Assembly (NCBI GenBank): GCA_013112715.1
Contig: JABFGB010000005.1
Span: forward strand, 1-64,000
DNA: 64,000 bases
From: Chloroflexota bacterium
GTDB lineage: Bacteria; Chloroflexota; Anaerolineae; Aggregatilineales; J027
Direction of reading: 5' to 3'
A program made the translations under genes and the position numbers. The stretch's first letter is position 1. Each line of letters starts with the position of its first letter. The notes beneath the pieces were generated by a model. The model saw nothing but the letters and a program-made list of their open reading frames with translations. It searched no databases and was not told where the DNA came from. Below, in pieces: positions 1 through 9,610 of the stretch.

Positions 1-127
1 AGTTGTTACACACTTGGTTTCGACATCAGAAGAAGTCCTGCAAGTTGTTTGGAGTCCTGACAGCACCAAAATCGCTGGCACAACTGACAATCACCAAATT
101 TACATTTGGGATGCGAGTAACGGGACT
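1..127. repeat. 127-bp exact copy of part of the downstream WD40 gene (likely assembly overlap)
   Basis: Bases 1-127 are identical to bases 6573-6699. The identity stops exactly at base 127: base 128 is g, while base 6700 is t. 127 is a maximum k-mer size commonly used by short-read assemblers, and contigs from such graphs overlap by exactly k. The segment reads as WD40 protein in one frame, then switches abruptly to an SH3-domain gene in a different frame. I infer a graph artefact or a chimeric junction at a contig end, not a real duplicated gene piece. Confidence 0.9.
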
Positions 128-1097
128 GCGCAGCGGCCCCGGCCCCACCGCCGCGATTCAAGGGCGGCTCTCAGCGGGTCAGCAGGTTTATTTGATTGGG
201 CAGAGCAATGACGGCACATGGCTCAACATTCGCTGGCAATATGGCAACGGTTGGGTACAAGCCCGTTTCACCTCGGCTGGTGATGCTGCCCCAACCACCG
301 ATGCCAGTGGCGCTCCGGTAACGGAACTCAGCGCCTCCGGTGTGGTCAATGCCGGTAGTTTGAATGTCCGCAGCGGTCCCGGCGTCAATTATGAAATTAT
401 CGGTACAGTCGTTGGCGGCGAATTACTACCCATTATTGGTCGCAGCAGTGACGGCCTATGGTACAACGTGCAAACTGTCTTTGGTGCGGGTTGGGTATCG
501 GCCCGTTATCTAATCACGCGCAACGAATTTGGCAATGCCCCCGTCACGGAAGATACAGTAGACGAAAACACCTATATTGGGCCAGTAGCGATTGTTAACG
601 CGGGAGCACTCAACATCCGCAGTGGCCCCGGCGCAGGCTATACTATTTTGGGACGAGCCGTCGGTGGAGATCAATTTGTCATTCTGGCGCGTGATGCGGC
701 CTTCCTGTGGATTCAAATTGATACCGATTTTGGTGAGGGCTGGGTCAATCGGAATTACATAATCATTCGCGGCGATGTCAGTAGCCTACCCACCGCCGAC
801 GCGACTACCGCCATTACAGTACGTGACCCCGCAACTGGCGATACAACCGTCTCAACACCTACCCTAATTGGCCCGGTAGCATTCGTGGCAACAGGCGCAC
901 TCAATATTCGCAGCGGCCCCAATATCAGCTTCTCCTCGCTGGGTTCTGTGCCTTCAACCACCCGGATGCCGATTATTGGGCAGAGTCCAGACCGTCGCTG
1001 GTGGAAAGTAGAGAGTCCATTTGGTGGCGGATGGGTTAACAAGAATTACGTGCTGGTCGAAGGTGATGCCAGCAATGTTCCAGTCGTCAGCCAATAA
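3..1097 (+). CDS. Tandem bacterial SH3-domain protein, 5'-truncated
   Basis: Four consecutive SH3b (SH3_3) units are visible. Each has the LNVRSGPG-type opening and a GWV-x-x-x-Y/F closing motif. The units lie roughly at residues 38-90, 110-170, 190-255 and 285-355. Such domains usually bind peptidoglycan or other ligands on secreted envelope proteins. The first unit starts at the junction with the 127-bp copied segment, so the N-terminus, any signal peptide and the true start lie outside the window. Only about 128-1097 is trustworthy coding sequence. The next gene starts 38 bp downstream after a good ribosome site, so the two are probably co-transcribed. The ligand is unknown. Confidence 0.8.
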   Translation: MLHTWFRHQKKSCKLFGVLTAPKSLAQLTITKFTFGMRVTGLRSGPGPTAAIQGRLSAGQQVYLIGQSNDGTWLNIRWQYGNGWVQARFTSAGDAAPTTDASGAPVTELSASGVVNAGSLNVRSGPGVNYEIIGTVVGGELLPIIGRSSDGLWYNVQTVFGAGWVSARYLITRNEFGNAPVTEDTVDENTYIGPVAIVNAGALNIRSGPGAGYTILGRAVGGDQFVILARDAAFLWIQIDTDFGEGWVNRNYIIIRGDVSSLPTADATTAITVRDPATGDTTVSTPTLIGPVAFVATGALNIRSGPNISFSSLGSVPSTTRMPIIGQSPDRRWWKVESPFGGGWVNKNYVLVEGDASNVPVVSQ

Positions 1098-1135
1098 CTG
1101 GCCCCAGCGAAATCAACCAAGAGGAGTAATGTTTT

Positions 1136-2167
1136 ATGGCTGACAATCTACAAAAACAACTTGAGCGTATTTATGCGCTAATCCAGCGGGAACAAACCGA
1201 CGAGGCCATGCAGTTGCTTCGTCCGCTTCTTGATGAGCATGGTGACAATGCGGATGTTTGGTGGTTGATGGCAAATGCAGTAGATGACCCCCGACAAGCC
1301 CGCCGTGCGTTGATCAACGTCCTCAAAATCAATCCCCGTCATGGCCGTGCTAGAAGTTTACTAGATAAACTCAATGAGAGCTTCCCGCCGCGCGACGATG
1401 AACTCATGCTGATGATGGAACTTCCCGAAGCAGAAGACCGATTTGCAGTGCCTACAGTTGAAAGCGACGAAGGCGAGATTAATTTCGACGATCCATTTGC
1501 CGAAGGGGCCGAGGATAGCATCAGCTTTGACGATGATGAAGACCCATTTGCCGAACTATTAGAAGAGGGCGGCAAAAAAGGTAAAAAGGGCAAAAAAGCT
1601 AGGGTAGCGGGGGAAAAACGTAGGCGTTCACCTCTCCGCACCCTTCTGTTGCTATTGGTCATTGTTTTGCTGGCCGCTGTCGGATTGTTCGCAGCAATGG
1701 GTGGTGGCGAAGGTGACAAAGGCGAGACGGATGCTGCCGCGATTACCGCTGTGACGGTTGACCAAATCGAATTGCAGGACATCCTATCAGCTACATCCAC
1801 CAGCGTAACTAATTCCACCAGCCCCAATTTTGGCCCAAATAGTGGAGCGGTCTATGCCGATACCAGCATCGGGCGCACACTTTTTGTACAGGGCTGTGTC
1901 TGTACAACGTCTGATTGTCAGGGGCCGGGTCCGGACGACCTCGCGTCTTTGGTGTTTGAAGGGATTAATCTGGCAGCCAGTCGCATCAGCAACGCGCCTG
2001 AAAGCATCCGTAACCAAATCCAAGCAGTCGGTGTCAATATCACCAGTTGCGTGGCCGGGTCTACCGACACGCTCTATCGGGCATTTGTTGACCTTGTAAC
2101 GGTGAATGAATTTACCGGTTCCGGTGATCGAGCTGCTTTCCAAGCCCGGTGGGTGAAGGAAGGGTAA
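1136..2167 (+). CDS. TPR-like N-terminus, single-pass membrane protein of unknown function
   Basis: This 343-residue protein begins after an AGAGGAG ribosome site. Residues 1-80 look like helical TPR-type repeats (motifs such as ADVWWLMANAV and KINPRHGRAR). An acidic stretch follows at about 95-145, then a lysine-rich cluster just before one hydrophobic segment at about 170-190. The exported C-terminal part contains four cysteines in a VCTTSDC-type cluster and downstream. The cytoplasmic-TPR, basic-stop, membrane-helix design recurs in the gene at 54667-55398. The stop codon directly abuts the GTG start of the next gene, which implies translational coupling with the secreted aminopeptidase. 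The function is not recognised; an anchoring or assembly role is only a guess. Confidence 0.7.
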   Translation: MADNLQKQLERIYALIQREQTDEAMQLLRPLLDEHGDNADVWWLMANAVDDPRQARRALINVLKINPRHGRARSLLDKLNESFPPRDDELMLMMELPEAEDRFAVPTVESDEGEINFDDPFAEGAEDSISFDDDEDPFAELLEEGGKKGKKGKKARVAGEKRRRSPLRTLLLLLVIVLLAAVGLFAAMGGGEGDKGETDAAAITAVTVDQIELQDILSATSTSVTNSTSPNFGPNSGAVYADTSIGRTLFVQGCVCTTSDCQGPGPDDLASLVFEGINLAASRISNAPESIRNQIQAVGVNITSCVAGSTDTLYRAFVDLVTVNEFTGSGDRAAFQARWVKEG

Positions 2168-4789
2168 GTGCGTCTTTTCTCGCTGGGTTTGTTGAGCATT
2201 GTCATCGTCATCTCAACGTTAACACCTCAACCCGATGAACGAAACACTAACCCCCTTTCCGTTTCTGGTGAGGGGGTTCATTCACGTCACCACCAAACCG
2301 CGATAGAATCAGATTCAGCCGTCATTCTGACTGATGCGGCGGGTTATTCCTTTGGAGGTGTCTATCTTGGCGCAGGTTTAATACTCACCTCGTGGCAGGC
2401 AGTGGCCGGTGAACGCCTCTTGTGGAATGCCGAAGCGGGTGTTGCGGCGCAGTTACGCTATCAACTTCCTTCCTATATAGACGATGGCATCACACAAAGT
2501 TGGGAGCAGGCTATTGATCTAACCTTGTGTCACGTGGGTGAGAATTATCGTGTTGCCTCAACGGTCAATTCCGCACCTATCGAACAGGTCAAATCTGAAA
2601 GCCGCTGTCTCTCTTATGATCTAACACAGGGTATGATTGTTACCCATCTCGGCAGTACGAGTAGCATCCGAGTAGAACGGTTGCTGTATACAAATCGCAC
2701 GACGGATATAGCGCTACTAGAAGTGGAAGCCTCGGCGCTTCGTGCGGCTTTTCCTAATTTAACGCCTGTTCAGTTGGATATTCGTCCTCTACAACTTGGT
2801 CAAATATTGAGTTCGAGTCAGAATCGCAATTATTACGAATTCGATTCGCTCTTCATGGTCTTAAATGCCCTTCCTTCTAATGAGACTCAGCCGCAGCATG
2901 GTAATTTTGATGGTAGCGCCCAGCAAACTGCGGTGATTCCGTTGAAGCCTATCTTGCCACAGCGACTTGGACAAACTCGCCCGATAATCCTTGTTGGTCA
3001 AGGATATTATTCGAGTGGCGGGGGTCTAGTGGGCCTTCATTGGGGTATTTCTTCGGATGGCTACACGATGTTCACGCCGACCACTGAATGGTATAACCAG
3101 TTGTGGCAGGTTAACGAAACACTTCAAAATGAGCACCTAGAGCGGGCACTCAACAATGCCCTTGTACCTGACGCTGTGCCGGGACTAAACACGATTGGCG
3201 ATTCATTTGCAGCCGAGTTGGGCAATACAGGTTATGATGTCCTGCATTACAACTTGAATCTCACCATTGACCCCTTTACCCATGCTGTTCAAGGGACAGC
3301 CACCCTCCAGATCAAGGCCTTGTATCATCATCTCGCCAGTTTCACACTCGACCTCCGCACCATGGTCGTGGATGACGTACAAATCAATGGCGAGTCGGTG
3401 TCCTTTACTCAATATGAACGAAAATTGCTAATAGAATTATCTACCACAGTGAATTATGGCACAATCATGGAAGTCTCTATTGACTACAGCGGCGTGCCTG
3501 TCCCAACCGATACCCCCTATAGCAATTTTTTCACGGTTGGACTGGAATATGTGGATAATCAGCCGCGCATGGCCTTTATCAATCAGCCAGACGGGGCAAA
3601 TACGTGGTTTCCATGCAATGACCATCCGCTGGATCGGGCCACTTATGAATTTCATATCACGGTGCCTTCAACTCTGATGGCAGTTGCCAATGGCATCCCC
3701 GACGAGCCTACCCCCCTTGCAGCCACCCAAATGACCTATCATTGGAAAATGGATGTACCGATGGCGACTAATCTGGCTGTCGTCGCCGTTGGGGATTACA
3801 GCTTGATAATGGATAACAGCGTTGATGATCTACCCATCCGCAATTACGCCTATGCCGGCACCGAGGACAAAGTCGAGGCATTACTCAGTTCTACCGATCT
3901 CGCCTTCCGCTATTTACAGGTCATGTTTGGGCCGTATCCTTTTGAAAGCTACGGGCATGTGGTGACACCCCTGCCCAACGGTGCCGTCGAAACCCAGACG
4001 ATGACCATCATGCCGCGCAGCATGGTGCAGGCCGACAGTGAAGAAGCCCTCTTTACATTAGTAGTACACGAACTAGCCCATCAATGGTATGGCAACACCG
4101 TGACCCTCGGCTCATGGCGAGATATTTGGTTGAATGAGGGCTTTGCGACCTACGCCGAATGGTTGGCGCTCGAACTGCGCTATGGCCCAGACCGTGCCAC
4201 CCGTACCCGATCTGCTCAAGAACGCGCCATACGAGGTAGCCGCCGCGAAACACCGCTGGCCTATCCACTCACCAGCCAGATGTATGACAGCGATAGTTAC
4301 GTCAAAGGGGCATGGGTGCTGCACATGCTGCGGGAAGAACTTGGCAACACTGTGTTTTCTGAAGTCTTGCATCAATGGGCCGTCGAATACGTCAATTACC
4401 CGGTCACGACATGGGATTTTTTCCGGCTTGCCGAGCAAATCAGCGGGCGCGACCTGACCCAATTCCGCCGCCAGTGGCTAGAAAGTCCCGGCATCCCCCA
4501 ATATCAGTTGGTCTGGACGTATGGCAAACGCGGACTCGAAATCGCGGCCTGTAATCAACGCGATGTGCGCTATGATTTGCGTCTGCCTGTCGAGGTTCAG
4601 GGAACGGGCCTCAATGGGGAAGTCACCTCCGATACGATTTATGTCGAGCTTGGCTCACCCGCCGTTCAGCAATTCCCGCTGGGCTGGACACCCTCGGCCC
4701 TAACCGTAGATGTCAATCAGCAGGTTTTAGAAAATGTGACCACCTTCTATACTGAGGGTCAAGCCAGCTGTCTGTTATCCACACCCTAA
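2168..4789 (+). CDS. Secreted M1-family zinc aminopeptidase with degenerate trypsin-like N-terminal domain
   Basis: This 873-residue protein starts at GTG immediately after the previous stop codon and opens with a signal peptide (about residues 1-20). The M1 metallopeptidase domain spans about 355-790. It shows zinc ligands H634, H638 and E657 in an HELAH-x18-E arrangement, GAVET (605-609) in place of GAMEN, and the catalytic tyrosine at Y711. M1 enzymes remove N-terminal residues from peptides. Residues 55-315 resemble a chymotrypsin fold: GVYLGAGLILTSWQAV at the His box, TTDIALLEVE at the Asp box and SSGGGLVGLHWG at the Ser box. The usual His is Gln (Q77), so this half is probably not an active protease. 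The gene ends tail-to-tail with the P450 with no gap. Confidence 0.85.
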   Translation: MRLFSLGLLSIVIVISTLTPQPDERNTNPLSVSGEGVHSRHHQTAIESDSAVILTDAAGYSFGGVYLGAGLILTSWQAVAGERLLWNAEAGVAAQLRYQLPSYIDDGITQSWEQAIDLTLCHVGENYRVASTVNSAPIEQVKSESRCLSYDLTQGMIVTHLGSTSSIRVERLLYTNRTTDIALLEVEASALRAAFPNLTPVQLDIRPLQLGQILSSSQNRNYYEFDSLFMVLNALPSNETQPQHGNFDGSAQQTAVIPLKPILPQRLGQTRPIILVGQGYYSSGGGLVGLHWGISSDGYTMFTPTTEWYNQLWQVNETLQNEHLERALNNALVPDAVPGLNTIGDSFAAELGNTGYDVLHYNLNLTIDPFTHAVQGTATLQIKALYHHLASFTLDLRTMVVDDVQINGESVSFTQYERKLLIELSTTVNYGTIMEVSIDYSGVPVPTDTPYSNFFTVGLEYVDNQPRMAFINQPDGANTWFPCNDHPLDRATYEFHITVPSTLMAVANGIPDEPTPLAATQMTYHWKMDVPMATNLAVVAVGDYSLIMDNSVDDLPIRNYAYAGTEDKVEALLSSTDLAFRYLQVMFGPYPFESYGHVVTPLPNGAVETQTMTIMPRSMVQADSEEALFTLVVHELAHQWYGNTVTLGSWRDIWLNEGFATYAEWLALELRYGPDRATRTRSAQERAIRGSRRETPLAYPLTSQMYDSDSYVKGAWVLHMLREELGNTVFSEVLHQWAVEYVNYPVTTWDFFRLAEQISGRDLTQFRRQWLESPGIPQYQLVWTYGKRGLEIAACNQRDVRYDLRLPVEVQGTGLNGEVTSDTIYVELGSPAVQQFPLGWTPSALTVDVNQQVLENVTTFYTEGQASCLLSTP

Positions 4790-6190
4790 TTAACGTGGTT
4801 CGATCATGACATATACCCCATTCCGAGGGCGCAGTGTAACAAGGGCCTCTGGCTCAATCTTGAACCCCTCTCCCACCCTGAGCCGATACGATTGGGCCAC
4901 CGTCGCCAGCACCAATTGGGCCTCCATCAGCGCAAAATTCATGCCGATACACTGACGCGCCCCGCCACCAAAGGGAAAATAGCTAAAATGGGGTCGCCAT
5001 TGCAAGCTGTCTCCGAGAAAGCGCGTGGGGTTGAAACGCTCAGGATTTTCCCAGTAATTCGGGTTGCGGTGCATCACATAGGGACTCAAAAGCACAGCAC
5101 TCCCCGCAGCGATGGGATAACCCCCAATTTCATCGTCCCCGATGGCCTGACGGCTAATTACCCATGCGGGTGGATAGAGACGCATGGATTCGTGTAAAAC
5201 TGCCTGTGTGTAAGGCAGCTTCGGCAAATCATCCATTGTCGGCAATCGCCCCCCAAGAACGGTGTTCAATTCCGTATGGAGTTGATTCTCCGCTGTCGGA
5301 TTCTCGGATAGCAAATACCACGTCCATGCCAGTGCGTTTGCCGTCGTCTCATGTCCTGCCAAAAATAGCGTCATCACCTCGTCACGTACTTGACGGTCAT
5401 TCATCACCTCGCCTGTATCCGCATCCGTCGCCGTCATCAGCAGGGTGAGCAAATCACCCATCTCATCAACCTGCGGATACAGACGCCGCTCTCGAATGAT
5501 GCGATAGACAATTTCATCCAGTTGGTGAATCGCTTTTTTCGCCAATTGATTCCCCCGCGTCGGCAGTTTTTCAAAAAAGGGCAGGCGGGTCGCATTCTTA
5601 ACACCTAATTGCAACACAATTTCCATCGCTTCTTGGACGACGGCTCGTTCTTCTTCGGTGATCGTGGTCGAAAAGAGCGTTTGGCAGACAATATTTAGCG
5701 TCAGCCCCATCATTTCTTCCGCCATGTTTAGTGGTTGGTGAGCTTCGATATAGGACTGCCATTGGGTCATCATTTCAAGGGTACAATCGGTCATGATTTG
5801 TCCAAACATCGCAATCTGCTTGCGATGAAAGGCAGGTTGGATCAAGCGCCGCTGCTGTAGCCAGAAATCCCCTTCGCTGGTCAGCAGGCCTTCCCCAAGC
5901 AGGATTTTGGAGCGTACCAGCGCCATCCCTTTGCGATAATTGCGGCTGTTGGTCTGAAGCACATGCTGAATATAGTAAGGGTCGTTAAGCAGGAAGATTT
6001 CACGCGGGCCAACACGAAAATGGACAATCTCACCATAGGCGCGGGCAGATGTCTCCAACAGGCCCAAAATGTCGCTGCGGAACTCCCGCAGATTCCCGAT
6101 AATCGGTTCTCCACGTGGGCCGGGGGGAATCTTCCGTCTAGAATTGACGGGAAGCTGCGAATTGGGTTGATCCGAAAACACGGCGCTCAT
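4790..6190 (-). CDS. Cytochrome P450
   Basis: This 466-residue haem mono-oxygenase has all the class hallmarks. The proline-rich N-terminal PPGP is at 22-25. The I-helix oxygen-activation motif AGHETT is at 278-283. The K-helix ExxR is E334-R337. The haem-ligand loop FGGGARQC has the thiolate Cys at 414. No membrane anchor is evident, so it is likely soluble. The sequence style resembles the CYP102/CYP4-like branch of fatty-acid or terpene hydroxylases, but the substrate cannot be read from sequence. No ferredoxin or reductase gene is adjacent. It is convergent with the aminopeptidase and divergent from the WD40 gene. Confidence 0.95.
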   Translation of the reverse strand: MSAVFSDQPNSQLPVNSRRKIPPGPRGEPIIGNLREFRSDILGLLETSARAYGEIVHFRVGPREIFLLNDPYYIQHVLQTNSRNYRKGMALVRSKILLGEGLLTSEGDFWLQQRRLIQPAFHRKQIAMFGQIMTDCTLEMMTQWQSYIEAHQPLNMAEEMMGLTLNIVCQTLFSTTITEEERAVVQEAMEIVLQLGVKNATRLPFFEKLPTRGNQLAKKAIHQLDEIVYRIIRERRLYPQVDEMGDLLTLLMTATDADTGEVMNDRQVRDEVMTLFLAGHETTANALAWTWYLLSENPTAENQLHTELNTVLGGRLPTMDDLPKLPYTQAVLHESMRLYPPAWVISRQAIGDDEIGGYPIAAGSAVLLSPYVMHRNPNYWENPERFNPTRFLGDSLQWRPHFSYFPFGGGARQCIGMNFALMEAQLVLATVAQSYRLRVGEGFKIEPEALVTLRPRNGVYVMIEPR

Positions 6191-6230
6191 CCGACTGTTG
6201 CCCTTTACAATACACCTTCAACCCATCATC

Positions 6231-6259
6231 TTGACAGATAGCTGTGAACAGGGGATTGT
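6231..6259 (+). promoter_or_regulatory. Putative sigma-70-type promoter for the WD40 gene
   Basis: A perfect -35 hexamer TTGACA (6231-6236) is followed after 17 bp by GATTGT (6254-6259), a weak -10 match. The gene start lies about 54 bp downstream, preceded by a strong CCGGAGGA ribosome site. This is a prediction by pattern only. Confidence 0.45.
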
Positions 6260-6312
6260 GCCGTTGTAAATAATTTGCAAAATCGAAGCTGTTTATTCAA
6301 CCGGAGGAATAG

Positions 6313-8271
6313 ATGAACGGCATATTCTGTATTAAAGAATCTACAAAAATGATGACCGCGTTAATTCTGGTTCTTCTTGCAATGTGGGGCACAGGATTAT
6401 CGTATGCCAATATTTCCCCCCAATCGTTACAACAAATTCCTGATCAAACAAGCTATAGGGAAGTGAGTATTTTAGGTCATGGTAGCGCCAACAGCATCGC
6501 ATGGAGTCCCGATGGCGATAGCTTAATTGTGGCTGGAAGTTTAGGTCTTTGGCTTTATGAGGATAATTTTCAAGTTGTTACACACTTGGTTTCGACATCA
6601 GAAGAAGTCCTGCAAGTTGTTTGGAGTCCTGACAGCACCAAAATCGCTGGCACAACTGACAATCACCAAATTTACATTTGGGATGCGAGTAACGGGACTT
6701 TGCTGAGGACATTGCAAGGGTATACCGACGACATTAGATCCATGAAATGGAGTCCCGACGGGGAGCGATTAGCCACATCAGGTTTTGAATCAAGTGTGCG
6801 AATTTGGGATTCCACCACAGGGGAGCTTTTGATTCTTTTGGAACACGACACACGGTCTATCTGGGATATAGCTTGGAATGGAGACGGAACACAGCTTGCG
6901 AGCATCTCTACTGAGAGTGCTGTATATATTTGGAATATGAATAATTATGTACTTCTGAGTACATTTCCGAATCCGAATGGATTATATACCTCAGTCTCAT
7001 GGCATTCGCCTAATGTCTTAGCAATAGCCAATTTCTCCGTCATTCTCATCTTGGATGTTTCCACTGGTCGAGAGGAACAAGTTTTGCAAGGAAATTCAAT
7101 TTGGTATGGAAACCCCGCGACAGTGGAGTACATGGCAATGAGTCCTAGCGGCAATCAATTGGCAAGCGGGGTGGGTGCAACTATTGAAATTTGGGATCTA
7201 AATACCCTGCAAATCCAATATACCCTTGAGGGCCATACAGATCGTGTGCGTGACTTAAAATGGAGTCTTGACGGCAGTTACTTTGCAAGTACAGATTACA
7301 GTGGTCAAACAGTGCGAATTTGGGACACAGCAACAGGAAAATTGCTTACATCTATTGAAGGACATACAGCAGGCATTAACCAAGTAGCTTGGATGCTGGG
7401 AAACGACAATATAGCCGCAAGTTATTTTGATGGTACGGTGCGAATTTGGAATACACAGTTAACTAGCGTGGTTTCCAGTATTCCACTAGATGCGTGGCTT
7501 GTTTCATGGAATAACGATTGGTCTCGCGTGGCGGGTCTAAGTCGCTCTTCTGAACATCCGACAGTGTGGAATTGGGCTGAATTGTACGAAGATAGTCAAA
7601 CGATGATAAGCACAACAGGGCTAGATGCAGGGCAATATTTGATAATGGAATATAGGCCCTATCTTTATGATATAAGTTCAATCGTTTGGAACCCGAATGG
7701 AGATCAAGTAGCAGTTAGTTCAAGGGATGGTCGGGTCTACATTTTGGATGCTGCCACTGGGTCTGAGATATATGTGTTTGAGGAAGCCGAAGAATTCTCT
7801 GTAGAAGCATGGCAGGTGGCATGGAGTCCTGACGGGAGTCGTTTGGCAGGCTTAATTCTCGGTCTGGGTATACAAATATGGAACACTAATGATGGGACTG
7901 CCGATGGAATGCTAACTCCGGTAGACGAATGGATGTGGCGAATCGCTTGGAGTCCAGATGGCAAATATCTCGTTGGTGGAACAGTGCAAGGAGACATCAT
8001 TCTGTGGAATGCCTCAACATACGCATTGATATTCAAAACGTCGGGGCACACAGACGTAGTTAACGAACTCGCATGGCATCCGAATAGCAACATTCTTGCC
8101 AGTGGGAGCAACGATGGCACAATTATCTTGTGGGATGTAAATACCGGAGAGGTAATTGAGACCTTGACAGGCCATAATGGGCCAGTGACAGCGTTAGCAT
8201 GGAATTCTGACGGTACTCAATTAGCGAGTGGGGGTGAAGACGGCACCATTCGGATTTGGACAAATGAATAG
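6313..8271 (+). CDS. Secreted WD40-repeat beta-propeller protein
   Basis: This 652-residue protein starts at an ATG eight bases after GGAGG. A hydrophobic signal sequence at about residues 12-33 indicates export. The rest is about a dozen WD40 repeats with blades of the WSPDG...LASG...VRIWD type. The last two (LAWHPNSNILASGS, LAWNSDGTQLASGG) are the most canonical. Middle repeats are more divergent. WD40 propellers are protein-interaction platforms, and exported versions without enzymatic domains are common in Chloroflexota. An internal 127-bp stretch (6573-6699) reappears exactly at the window start. No catalytic domain is fused, so the role is unknown. Confidence 0.9.
   Translation: MNGIFCIKESTKMMTALILVLLAMWGTGLSYANISPQSLQQIPDQTSYREVSILGHGSANSIAWSPDGDSLIVAGSLGLWLYEDNFQVVTHLVSTSEEVLQVVWSPDSTKIAGTTDNHQIYIWDASNGTLLRTLQGYTDDIRSMKWSPDGERLATSGFESSVRIWDSTTGELLILLEHDTRSIWDIAWNGDGTQLASISTESAVYIWNMNNYVLLSTFPNPNGLYTSVSWHSPNVLAIANFSVILILDVSTGREEQVLQGNSIWYGNPATVEYMAMSPSGNQLASGVGATIEIWDLNTLQIQYTLEGHTDRVRDLKWSLDGSYFASTDYSGQTVRIWDTATGKLLTSIEGHTAGINQVAWMLGNDNIAASYFDGTVRIWNTQLTSVVSSIPLDAWLVSWNNDWSRVAGLSRSSEHPTVWNWAELYEDSQTMISTTGLDAGQYLIMEYRPYLYDISSIVWNPNGDQVAVSSRDGRVYILDAATGSEIYVFEEAEEFSVEAWQVAWSPDGSRLAGLILGLGIQIWNTNDGTADGMLTPVDEWMWRIAWSPDGKYLVGGTVQGDIILWNASTYALIFKTSGHTDVVNELAWHPNSNILASGSNDGTIILWDVNTGEVIETLTGHNGPVTALAWNSDGTQLASGGEDGTIRIWTNE
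6573..6699. repeat. Source copy of the 127-bp exact repeat
   Basis: This stretch of the WD40 gene is identical to bases 1-127. It reads in frame here as a normal propeller blade, so this is the authentic copy and the one at the window start is the displaced one. Confidence 0.9.
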
Positions 8272-8367
8272 CACTGGATGTGCCAAATCTTCATGCTGTA
8301 GTTTATCCGCCAACTAATGCTACAATAGGTCACGAGTGCCTGAGACGAAAACCGATTGAGGAAAACA

Positions 8368-9576
8368 ATGGAACAACGGGAACATACCCGCCTGTGGTGG
8401 AATCAGCTTTGGCGTGGCATTGTCATAGTGGCGTTGGTTAGCGGAGGCTTTCTCGCTGGCTTTATCGCACGCGGCCACGAATCTGCCACTGCCCAAGAAT
8501 CAGGCGATTCCGAGTTTAAAATTCTGAACCAAGTAGATCAACTGGTACGGGATAACTTCGTGCGTGAACTCCCACCCGATAATACATTGGAATATGCAGC
8601 GATTCGTGGTTATCTGGCGTCACTGAATGACAATTACACCTTTTTTAACGATCCACCCGTCGCCAGCAGCGAGAGTGATGCCCTAGCAGGTCGCTATGGG
8701 GGTATCGGCGTGGATGTGGTACGCAATGAAGCCGGAATGATAGTCCTGTATCCCTATCCCGATAGTCCCGCTGCCCGTGCTGGCGTTTTAGAGGGTGATA
8801 TTTTGCTGGCGGTGAATGACCAACCGCTTGACCCCAATGAACGACTGGATGTGGTGCGCCAGATGACACGTGGCGAGATTACGGAAGAGGGTGTGGGCGT
8901 TAGGATTACCGTGCAGCAACCCAACACAACCGAAACGCGCACCTATGACATCCCATTTGAAGAAATCATCATTCCATCTATCGCATGGCGGGTGCTGGCT
9001 GAGGCTCCAGAACTGGGGTATATCCAGATCAAGAGCTTTACATCATTAACCCCCGAAGAAGTTGAGAATGCGATAGCCGATCTGCGAACCAAAAATATCA
9101 CAGGCCTCATCCTAGATTTGCGTTTTAACTCGGGTGGTCTGCTCCAAGAAAGCATTGATGTCGCGGGTGAATTTTTGAACGGCGGCACGATTGTCATTGA
9201 ACAAAGCCGCACGACGGGCGAAATGGTGCATGAAGATACCCCCGGTGGAGTCGCCACTGATTTGCCTACCATCGTCTTGGTAAACGGTGGAACTGCCAGT
9301 GCCGCCGAAGTCGTCGCGGGAGCGTTGCAAGACAATGGTCGAGCCATTATCATCGGGCAGCGCACCTTTGGCAAAGGCTCAGTTCAATTTATTTTTGGGC
9401 TGGAGGACGGCTCATCCGTGCATATTACCGCCTCGCTGTGGTTGACTCCCAGCCGCACCCCGCTGGACGGAGTTGGCTTGATGCCCAATATCGAGATGAT
9501 TCCTGATCAAAACGGGCGTGATGTAGAGCTAGGGGAAGCGATTCGCCAATTACGACAGATGTTAGCAAATTCATGA
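8368..9576 (+). CDS. S41 C-terminal-processing peptidase (CtpA-like) with PDZ domain
   Basis: This serine/lysine-dyad protease has an N-terminal membrane or signal segment (about residues 14-36), a PDZ domain (about 95-185) and the S41 catalytic core. The nucleophile lies in the GGTASAAE motif and the general-base Lys in TFGKGS. I chose ATG 8368 because GAGG lies six bases upstream; an in-frame TTG at 8356 has no ribosome site. CtpA-type enzymes cleave C-termini of periplasmic or extracytoplasmic proteins. A paralogue follows directly, so this is a tandem pair. A TACAAT sequence near 8323 could be a -10 element, but no good -35 accompanies it. Confidence 0.92.
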   Translation: MEQREHTRLWWNQLWRGIVIVALVSGGFLAGFIARGHESATAQESGDSEFKILNQVDQLVRDNFVRELPPDNTLEYAAIRGYLASLNDNYTFFNDPPVASSESDALAGRYGGIGVDVVRNEAGMIVLYPYPDSPAARAGVLEGDILLAVNDQPLDPNERLDVVRQMTRGEITEEGVGVRITVQQPNTTETRTYDIPFEEIIIPSIAWRVLAEAPELGYIQIKSFTSLTPEEVENAIADLRTKNITGLILDLRFNSGGLLQESIDVAGEFLNGGTIVIEQSRTTGEMVHEDTPGGVATDLPTIVLVNGGTASAAEVVAGALQDNGRAIIIGQRTFGKGSVQFIFGLEDGSSVHITASLWLTPSRTPLDGVGLMPNIEMIPDQNGRDVELGEAIRQLRQMLANS

Positions 9577-9610
9577 GATGGGATGTATTGGAACAACGTG
9601 GAGGCCGATT

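Noticed and set aside
14-211. An apparent WD40-fragment ORF at the window start
   Set aside because: It is the copied 127-bp segment fused out of frame to the SH3 gene, so it is not a gene.
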